Shown one piece after another: positions 57,085-64,000 of a stretch of 64,000 bases of DNA. How positions within the stretch are numbered: the stretch's first letter is position 1; each line of letters opens with the position of its first letter. Origin of the DNA: Fluviicola sp. (GTDB lineage: Bacteria; Bacteroidota; Bacteroidia; Flavobacteriales_D; Crocinitomicaceae); contig NVXV01000019.1 in assembly GCA_002734085.1 (NCBI GenBank), positions 1 to 64,000 of the forward strand, written 5' to 3'. Under the pieces are notes generated by a model. That model saw nothing but the letters and a program-made list of their open reading frames with translations, searched no databases and was not told the origin of the DNA. A program made the position numbers and the translations under genes.

Positions 57085-57150
57085 ATGAAATTCTACACCT
57101 ACATTCTAAAATCCATAAATCATCAGTAGTATTACCTAAATGCTGTGACT
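57085..57150 (+). pseudogene. 5' remnant of a second GIY-YIG gene
   Basis: MKFYTYILKSINHQ*YYLN versus MKYYTYIFKSINHDEYYIG. Confidence 0.8.
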
Positions 57151-57202
57151 TTGTGGCTTTTTAAATTTTCAACCATTATACTGAAATATCTTTTTTATCA
57201 TT

Positions 57203-58027
57203 TCAATAATTTTCAAGATTTTCACCCAATAAGTAGCCATCAATAAGTAAAGGTAAGGTATCACTTGCTAATTCAAAAAACGATAATTCTCCAGTTTCAA
57301 TCTTGTGGTTCAGTTCATCCTTGGGTAGAAAATGATTGGCGTGGTCTAAATAAGTTCCTTTCATCAAGTGTCTGAATTCATGTTGGAATATTACCGCGGC
57401 GAATCCATCTAATCTCCCACGTTGAATCTCACCTTTTTTATTTTGACACTCATATTCAATCCATTTAAATGTTGCTACATTCCCTCTTTTTTCTCCCTGG
57501 GCACTTAAGCATCCATGCCAGAAGTTCTTACGTTCCTTAGAAACATTGGTGATTTTTGGATTAATAAAAACCTGTTTTTCAACGGGCCCTAAAACTTTAT
57601 ATCTTGGATTACCAACCTTAGCTTCTATAATAAATATTTGCAATCTCTTCCCTAGTTGATTGGCCGCAATCCCTACTCCCTCCTTTCGCAGCATAATTGT
57701 GTACATACTATCTATAAAAGTGTTAAGCTCAGAAGAATTGAACTCTTCTTGTTTGATTCTTCTTGGATCTAAGTATAGTGCATTTTGGTCTCTTCCTACA
57801 GCGTCCATGGGAATATTTTGGACTACCTCAAATCCTTCTTTAGGAATTTTTAATGTGAGTGACACGTCTTCTGAACAGCCTGTTTGGAATAGCGCTATCA
57901 TAAGTATAATGATATAAATAAAATGATTTCTAATCACAAAATTTTCGATTAAGAACAAGCTTTGACACGAGCCTAAAGCCTTAATCATATTACTAATTCG
58001 CTTATTTTTTGTATACATTTTTACCAC
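57203..58027 (-). CDS. peptide deformylase-like protein with lipoprotein signal
   Basis: 'GVGIAANQLG', 'HGCLSAQG', 'FQHEFRHLMKGTYLDH' correspond to PDF motifs I-III; 'IIILMIALFQTGC' lipobox; exact start uncertain. Confidence 0.85.
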   Translation of the reverse strand: MVKMYTKNKRISNMIKALGSCQSLFLIENFVIRNHFIYIIILMIALFQTGCSEDVSLTLKIPKEGFEVVQNIPMDAVGRDQNALYLDPRRIKQEEFNSSELNTFIDSMYTIMLRKEGVGIAANQLGKRLQIFIIEAKVGNPRYKVLGPVEKQVFINPKITNVSKERKNFWHGCLSAQGEKRGNVATFKWIEYECQNKKGEIQRGRLDGFAAVIFQHEFRHLMKGTYLDHANHFLPKDELNHKIETGELSFFELASDTLPLLIDGYLLGENLENY

Positions 58028-58036
58028 ACGTTTTTA

Positions 58037-58756
58037 TTAATTATAGTAAATATAATAAGTTAAAATAATTGCAGTCATATTGTAAATTCCGTGAGCCACT
58101 ATTGAAGCTGTTAATCGTTTGGTAGTTATGAATAATAAAGTATACATAATAGTCGGAATAAGAATATCAAACCAATCTAATGCAGAAACTGGCATATGAC
58201 CGAATGAAAATATTACAATAGATGAAATTGCAGAAAACCATAATCCTATTTTTGAGTTTTTAAAGACATCTTTAAGCACATTAATGAAATATCCTCTGTT
58301 AAAGAGTTCCTCAGTAATTCCACCTCCTATTACTCCCAATGTAATAAATGAAATTGTTCCAATTAAACTTCCATCATACATTCCCAACATCCCATTAATG
58401 TCTGGACGATTTACTCCACCTGTATTTGGTATTATGAGTAAAAACTGAAGAATAGTCCATAAAGCTCCAAAAACAAAACCTAGCGCGATGTCTTTTTTTA
58501 AGTTCTCAAACTTAAGACCGATATAACTAAAGTCTTTTTTTAATATTTTAAGTGAAGCATAAAGTAAAGCTATGATAGATAAAAATTGAAATATAGCAAT
58601 GAAGAATAAATTAACACCAATCTTTCCTCCATTGATTTTTGTAACTCCAAAGAAAATATCTGGAATAATAAAAAGCGTATAACCAATTATAATAGTAAAA
58701 ATAAAAACAAGAATTGTCTTTGTTTTACTAACTGTTCTTCGATTTGTTTCTGTCAT
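58037..58756 (-). CDS. CPBP (CAAX-type) intramembrane metalloprotease
   Basis: 'GGGITEELFNRGYFI' (EExxxR), 'FSFGHMP', 'IVAHGIYNMTAI'. Confidence 0.92.
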   Translation of the reverse strand: MTETNRRTVSKTKTILVFIFTIIIGYTLFIIPDIFFGVTKINGGKIGVNLFFIAIFQFLSIIALLYASLKILKKDFSYIGLKFENLKKDIALGFVFGALWTILQFLLIIPNTGGVNRPDINGMLGMYDGSLIGTISFITLGVIGGGITEELFNRGYFINVLKDVFKNSKIGLWFSAISSIVIFSFGHMPVSALDWFDILIPTIMYTLLFITTKRLTASIVAHGIYNMTAIILTYYIYYN

Positions 58757-59066
58757 TTTGTATTATTTATGTAAGTTCTCATTTATGACGATTAACTTGT
58801 CTTTTTGTTACACTTCAAATGTATGTTAACGTTCTAGATGAGCAATAACGGGTTTTAAGTGACTCCTTTTCAGTTTACAATATACTTTAATTTAATGAAA
58901 AATAGTTCGAGTTAGCACTCTAACCATTATTGTTTATATCTGTCATAAAACTGTGTATACCCAACAATCTGTATGTAGACATAAGAGCTTTTTGGATCAT
59001 TATTCAATCAGAAATAGTCTTTTTAAATTACAATTCAAGGTTAGCTACTTATCTCTATTAGTATTT

Positions 59067-59747
59067 TCAAACCATCAGTTGTTCATAGAACCCACCTGTC
59101 TCCTCTTCTTCATCTATAAAATGAATTTCATAAATCCAGTGACGTGGGTTTCCATGCCGATCTTTTGCAGACATAGGGGTATGATTGTCAGGATGAATAT
59201 AATTTGTTACTTCTTCTCCCTGAATCTTTTCATGTGGGAAATTACCTATGAGATGACCACAGTGTTCGTTGCCATAAGACCAGTTATATGATTTTGCCAG
59301 CTTTGAAGTATAATCGTAAAACTGAGCTCCAGTAATTGTCTCTTGATGTGTTAAAAAGAATTCCTTCCCTTTCTTCCAGGCTTCAGCGATATCGCATACC
59401 AATTGTTTCTTTTTAGGATTATCACCTATTACATAAGTCCGACCAAAATCAGCTTCCCATTCTTCAAAAACGGGACCGAAATCCAGAAATAAAATATCAT
59501 CCTCTTGTAAAATTAAATCAGGCGGATTTTCACGGTAAGGCAACAAAGTATTTTTGCCAGCACGAACAATTCTTTTATGCCAGTACTTGCGAATACCATA
59601 AAGTTCTTCAGCTAAAGCATAGACCGATTTATTTAATTCCTTTTCAGTGATTCCAGATTTAATTAACCCGCGTGATTCTATCATTTGGAAAAGGTGTGCA
59701 GCTTTCTTTTCGGCTTCAATTAATTGTGTTATCTGGTTTTTAATCAT
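59067..59747 (-). CDS. M24 family (Xaa-Pro aminopeptidase-like) metallopeptidase
   Basis: 'ILFLDFGPVFEEWEADFGRTYVIGD', 'GHLIGNFPHE'. Confidence 0.9.
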   Translation of the reverse strand: MIKNQITQLIEAEKKAAHLFQMIESRGLIKSGITEKELNKSVYALAEELYGIRKYWHKRIVRAGKNTLLPYRENPPDLILQEDDILFLDFGPVFEEWEADFGRTYVIGDNPKKKQLVCDIAEAWKKGKEFFLTHQETITGAQFYDYTSKLAKSYNWSYGNEHCGHLIGNFPHEKIQGEEVTNYIHPDNHTPMSAKDRHGNPRHWIYEIHFIDEEEETGGFYEQLMV

Positions 59748-59772
59748 GTTTAACTGAAATTGAAATGTTTCT

Positions 59773-61476
59773 CTAAATTTTCCATCCGATCAAACCATCC
59801 ACTTCCTCCTTTGAAAGCAAGAAGTCTGTCTTCTTTCCTTCTAATTGCATAGATAGATATCTTTTAGTTGGATTCATCCAGCTTTCGTTGTTTGTACTCG
59901 TTTCGTTGATACAGATTACCAACTGATACAACGTTGTCAGTTCATTGAATATATGTTTAGCTGTTAATTCCATTTCATCGCGCTCTAAGTTTGCAATTTC
60001 TTCGGCTGAAGATGAAATTTTATTGTGCTTAGATTTTATAAGGTTGCTGTATTCACTATTAGATGAAGCCGTTTTCTGAATCTCCGAGAACATTGCTTTG
60101 AGTCCTTCTGATTTGAACGAAGCTCTTAGCATATCTAGGGTCATTATGTTTCCAGCACCTTCCCAAATTGGTAAAACCATCACATCGCGCATGATTTTAG
60201 GCAGTACACCATCTTCAATGTATCCCATACCACCCATCAGCTCCATGCTTTCTCGAACAATATAAACTGATTTTTCAGCCGACCATTTTTTAACCATGGG
60301 TGTTAGGATTCTCGAAAGGTTCGTTGCGTGTTCGTCGCCGTTGTCTGCTTCATCTAAGCACTCAATCGCTTTCCATGTCAAATAGAAATTAGCCACATTT
60401 AAACTACCTAGTTCAAAAAATTTATCTCGAATTAATGCGTGATTGATGGCTTGTTTACCAAAACTTGTGCGATGAACATTGAATGTATACACTTCAATCA
60501 ATGCTCTACGAGCTCCAGACAACGCCGCTACTGAGTTATAAAGTCGGGATAGGTTAATCATATCGGTCATGATCTTAAAGCCTTTAAACTCCTCTCCTAT
60601 CCGCCTTCCAATTGTTCCATCGAGCAAACACTCAGCACTTGCCATAGAGCGTACTCCGAGTTTTTCTTTTAACCGAATGATTGGTAATGGGTTTTTCTCT
60701 CCATTTGGAAGGTGTTTTTCAATTAAAAAAATAGACAGTCCACGTGTTCCTTGAACTTCTTTATTGGTTCTCGCCAATGCAAAGATTATATCTGCATTTA
60801 CGTTACTACAAAACCATTTTTCACCACTCAATGAATATAAGTCATCCGTACCCTCTAACTTTTCAGCTTTTACAATATTTCGACCTACGTCAGAACCACC
60901 TGATTTTTCTGTTAGAAACATTGCACCTGTGGATAGTTCTTCAATTTGCTTGGTTGCGATTTTAGGAATTAATCGTTGTTTATCTTCCTCCGTACAATAG
61001 ATGTCAATTAAACGGGCTACACCGTCTGTCATGCAAAGTGGACAATACTGCCCCAGTTCACCCATTGCGTAAATGTACCCGCTAGAAAAGCCTAATTTGT
61101 GTAAGTCCTTTTGAAACTTATTCTTCAACTCTGGATCCCATTTCACCGTAAACATTTCAGAATCGATGGCAATCTGCAGTAAACTATCGTAAGCAGGATG
61201 GAACTTTATCTCATCAATGGTTTCTCCCAGGTTATTACGTTTGATTAAAGTCGGACCATTTTGGTCAGCATCTAATGATAATTCATCCATCACCAAAGCG
61301 GCAGCTGAACCAACCTCTTCCCACTTGTCTGACATATAGTCTTTAGCAGCTGTACTAAGCTTCCTCTCCAGATATTCTTTGAGAACAAGATCGCTCTCGA
61401 AGAAGTTGTGACTTTTGGATTGGTTTTCAGACAATACTTGGTTTTTTATTGCCTCCTTAGCTTTCGTTTCGGACAT
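59773..61476 (-). CDS. acyl-CoA dehydrogenase family protein
   Basis: 'GAMFLTEKSGGSDVGRN', 'EKWFCSNVNADIIFALART', 'LMGGMGYIEDGVLPKIMRDVMVLPIWEGAGNIM'. Confidence 0.95.
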   Translation of the reverse strand: MSETKAKEAIKNQVLSENQSKSHNFFESDLVLKEYLERKLSTAAKDYMSDKWEEVGSAAALVMDELSLDADQNGPTLIKRNNLGETIDEIKFHPAYDSLLQIAIDSEMFTVKWDPELKNKFQKDLHKLGFSSGYIYAMGELGQYCPLCMTDGVARLIDIYCTEEDKQRLIPKIATKQIEELSTGAMFLTEKSGGSDVGRNIVKAEKLEGTDDLYSLSGEKWFCSNVNADIIFALARTNKEVQGTRGLSIFLIEKHLPNGEKNPLPIIRLKEKLGVRSMASAECLLDGTIGRRIGEEFKGFKIMTDMINLSRLYNSVAALSGARRALIEVYTFNVHRTSFGKQAINHALIRDKFFELGSLNVANFYLTWKAIECLDEADNGDEHATNLSRILTPMVKKWSAEKSVYIVRESMELMGGMGYIEDGVLPKIMRDVMVLPIWEGAGNIMTLDMLRASFKSEGLKAMFSEIQKTASSNSEYSNLIKSKHNKISSSAEEIANLERDEMELTAKHIFNELTTLYQLVICINETSTNNESWMNPTKRYLSMQLEGKKTDFLLSKEEVDGLIGWKI

Positions 61477-61568
61477 AGTATAATAAGTTATTCAGTTGTT
61501 CTAAATATAATAAATTAAAGCAACTCAGAATTCTAAAACGAAATATTAAACAAGTTTGATATATATGG

Positions 61569-62429
61569 TTATATAAACTTAAAATCTACCCTACGATTAC
61601 GTTGTTTTCCATCAGGTGTATTATTTGAATCTACGGGTTCTCGTTCTCCTTTAAAATCAATCTCTAACTTGTCTGGTTCAATTCCCTGAGATTTAAAGTA
61701 ATCTTTGATTGCCTTTGCGCGTCGTTTTGATAGACCTACGTTGTATTCGTCTGTACCAACAGCATCTGTATGACCGATAACCTCTACACGCAAATCGTAA
61801 ATTCCATCGAGTATTCGGGCCATTCTATTTAAATAGTCGTAATGTTCCGGGCGTATCTCAGATTTATCGTGATCAAAATATATGGGCTCAAATTCAAAAT
61901 TTTCTCGCTCCTTTTCTCTGATTTCAGGTGCTGGATATCCTTTATTGTAATCTCTTATGAATCGCTGTTTCCAGTAATGAGTAGCAGTGAATTTCTCTTC
62001 ATCGTTAAACTCCTCGTCCACTCTAAAAAGAATGATCTCCCCTATTTTGTTACGACAATCAGTACTCCTGAAGTTTCCCTTGAAGTATCCAGTCGAGTCA
62101 TCGTAAACCATCTCATAAACTAATTTACACTTAGGGGCAACACGAGAGTGAGTGGATGATTTAAGATATTCCTCAGAAAGAGTTATATGGTTGTTTTTAA
62201 GTTTTCCTTCTACCGTTTTTACGGCAAAATCTTCTGTATTTAATATTTCAATTCTAGATTTTCCTTCGACTTTATCTGCACTACCAGAAAGCGTAAAGAA
62301 AACAACGTCAGCCTCCCCTAAACTTTGATAAGAGAACTTTAATATCCCTTTCCATTCTCCTTTGAAATCAATTTGAGAAAATGAGAAAAATGTACAACTC
62401 AATAAAATAAAAAATACTAAATACTTCAT
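61569..62429 (-). CDS. OmpA family protein
   Basis: 'IYDLRVEVIGHTDAVGTDEYNVGLSKRRAKAIKDYFKSQGI...NRRVDF'. Confidence 0.93.
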   Translation of the reverse strand: MKYLVFFILLSCTFFSFSQIDFKGEWKGILKFSYQSLGEADVVFFTLSGSADKVEGKSRIEILNTEDFAVKTVEGKLKNNHITLSEEYLKSSTHSRVAPKCKLVYEMVYDDSTGYFKGNFRSTDCRNKIGEIILFRVDEEFNDEEKFTATHYWKQRFIRDYNKGYPAPEIREKERENFEFEPIYFDHDKSEIRPEHYDYLNRMARILDGIYDLRVEVIGHTDAVGTDEYNVGLSKRRAKAIKDYFKSQGIEPDKLEIDFKGEREPVDSNNTPDGKQRNRRVDFKFI

Positions 62430-62653
62430 GCTTATTACTTATTCGTATAAAACCAAAAAATGTTCCAAATATATTGTTTTGATATTGTGTTAGACATTAG
62501 ACTTTAGATTATAGACTTTGAAAGTTGGACGTGGTAGGATTTAAGATGAATATTGATTCTATTTTTGAAGGATTTTACTTTTTATTGTATTAGTAAATTT
62601 GATTGGATATGATTTAAATTAAATCTATCTCAATTGATTCTTATATTTGCTGA

Positions 62654-63631
62654 ATGAAGCAATTCTTAATCATACAAACTGCTTTTCTGGGTGATGTTAT
62701 CTTGTGTACACCTGTTGTATCGGAGTTAAAACGCATTTATCCCGATGCTTTAATAGATATAGTGGTAAGAAAAGGAAATGAGTCTCTGCTTCAAAACAAT
62801 CCAAAGCTGAACGAAGTCTTTATCTGGAATAAAAAACAAGGAAAATACAAATCACTTGTTTCAATCATCAGGCAGATAAGAAAAAAAAAATATGACGAAG
62901 TGATCAACCTTCAACGTTTTACATCTGCAGGTTTAATGTGTCTTCGCGCAAAAGCAGACTCAAAAATTGGTTTTAATAAGAATGCTTTTGGTTTTATATA
63001 CAGCAAAAAACTTCAGCACAACATAGGCGATGGAAGACATGAAGTGGAAAGAAACCTTTCGACAATTGCTCATCACGGAGCACGTAAATTAATCAGGCCC
63101 GAGCTGTTTCCTTCTAAAGAAGATTACTCATCTGTTGAACGCTGGAAAGAATCAAACTACTTCTGTTTAGCACCAGCATCTGTTTGGGAAACCAAAAAAT
63201 TACCCTTCAAAAAATGGATTGAACTAATTGAATTATTAAAGAGCAAAGGAAATATCTATTTGCTCGGTGGACCAGATGATTTAGACTTATGTACCAAGAT
63301 CAAGAAACGCTTTACTGGAAATATAACTATTCTTGCCGGTCAGTTAACCTTACTTCAAAGTGCTGCGTTGATGAAAGATGCAGAAATGAATTTCGTAAAT
63401 GATTCAGGTCCCTTACACTTAGCTTCTGCTATGAATGCGCCGACAAGAGCGTTTTTCTGTTCAACAATAAAAGACTTTGGATTTGGACCTCTGGCAGAAA
63501 ACAGTAAAGTAGTTGAGATCAATTATGACCTCGATTGTCGTCCCTGTGGTTTACATGGTTATCATTCCTGTCCAAAAGGACACTTTAAATGTGGGAATGA
63601 TATTGATATTAAAACTTCAATACTTTCATAA
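62654..63631 (+). CDS. glycosyltransferase family 9 (heptosyltransferase-like)
   Basis: 'QTAFLGDVILCTPVVSELKRIYPDALIDIVVRKGNESLLQNNP', 'FVNDSGPLHLASAMNAPTRAFF'. Confidence 0.93.
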   Translation: MKQFLIIQTAFLGDVILCTPVVSELKRIYPDALIDIVVRKGNESLLQNNPKLNEVFIWNKKQGKYKSLVSIIRQIRKKKYDEVINLQRFTSAGLMCLRAKADSKIGFNKNAFGFIYSKKLQHNIGDGRHEVERNLSTIAHHGARKLIRPELFPSKEDYSSVERWKESNYFCLAPASVWETKKLPFKKWIELIELLKSKGNIYLLGGPDDLDLCTKIKKRFTGNITILAGQLTLLQSAALMKDAEMNFVNDSGPLHLASAMNAPTRAFFCSTIKDFGFGPLAENSKVVEINYDLDCRPCGLHGYHSCPKGHFKCGNDIDIKTSILS

Positions 63632-63635
63632 AAAG

Positions 63636-63669
63636 AAAAAGACACCTAGATAATCTAGATGTCTTTCTT
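63636..63669. terminator. bidirectional intrinsic terminator
   Basis: AAAGACAcCTAGATaATCTAGaTGTCTTT between convergent genes. Confidence 0.8.
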
Positions 63670-63694
63670 GCATGTTCAATAAGTAGTTTAATCT

Positions 63695-64000
63695 TTATTT
63701 TAGAACATTCACAAACCCTTTAAATTCGTATTTATTATCATTTTCAGCATCTCTTGCACTAATTTTCCAGACGTATGTACCATCTTTCACTAGTCCCATA
63801 CCGCTGTAAGTTCCATCCCAAGCTCCATCTGGATCAAACGATTCGAAAATCAATTCTCCCCATCGGTTAAAGACTTCTAAATGAAAACTACTAACATCAA
63901 TTCCTTGAATGTATACTCTCCATTTGTCATTAAACCCATCAGTATCTGGAGTAAATGTGTTTGGAGCAAAAATCAATACTTCATTTTGTATTCTTACTAG
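63695..64000 (-). CDS. C-terminal part of gliding-motility-type (T9SS type B sorting domain) protein, truncated by window edge
   Basis: 'FAPNTFTPDTDGFNDKWRVYIQGIDVSSFHLEVFNRWGELIFES...WDGTYSGMGLVKDGTYVWKI'; open frame to the window end. Confidence 0.92.
   Translation of the reverse strand, partial: LVRIQNEVLIFAPNTFTPDTDGFNDKWRVYIQGIDVSSFHLEVFNRWGELIFESFDPDGAWDGTYSGMGLVKDGTYVWKISARDAENDNKYEFKGFVNVLK

Noticed and set aside
60744-61000. + strand ORFs opposite the acyl-CoA dehydrogenase gene
   Set aside because: Two competing frames opposite a well-conserved CDS; spurious.
1-64000. CRISPR arrays, prophage, restriction-modification or known anti-phage operons
   Set aside because: No regularly spaced repeats, cas, phage structural, integrase or methyltransferase/restriction genes recognised; pcm is a protein-repair methyltransferase.

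Overview
The window is AT-rich chromosomal DNA from a Bacteroidota organism. The Flavobacteriia-like assignment rests on T9SS C-terminal domains, a type III glutamine synthetase, the rpmB-rpmG-DUF4295-ftsY cluster and TAnnTTTG promoters. Most of it is ordinary housekeeping content: aroC, ptrB-like, glnN, ssrA, lptF/G-like, ribBA, ftsY, pcm, fahA, relA/spoT, hsp20, an acyl-CoA dehydrogenase and transporters. The first ~9 kb is more accessory in character, with small stand-alone enzymes and exported proteins of unknown function. Two loci stand out. (1) 56.0-57.15 kb is a tandemly duplicated tRNA(CAT) locus. It has one intact tRNA, one tRNA-like copy with palindromic insertions in both the D-loop and the T-arm, a GIY-YIG nuclease ORF whose 3' end runs into a third tRNA 3' half carrying the same T-arm insertion, a duplicated terminator and a second truncated GIY-YIG ORF. 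This looks like a small tRNA-associated nuclease element. (2) 41.54-41.83 kb holds two near-identical 99-bp units, each with a promoter-like element at the same spacing, a G-rich segment and an intrinsic-terminator hairpin. They are best read as twin small RNAs or leaders just upstream of a secreted cyanophycinase-like gene. Other notable items are a peptide-deformylase-like lipoprotein, an 11-residue repeat protein, a tmRNA tag ending YNLAA, a heptanucleotide repeat spanning a stop codon, and several palindromic intergenic repeats. All functional calls come from reading the sequence; no database search was run.
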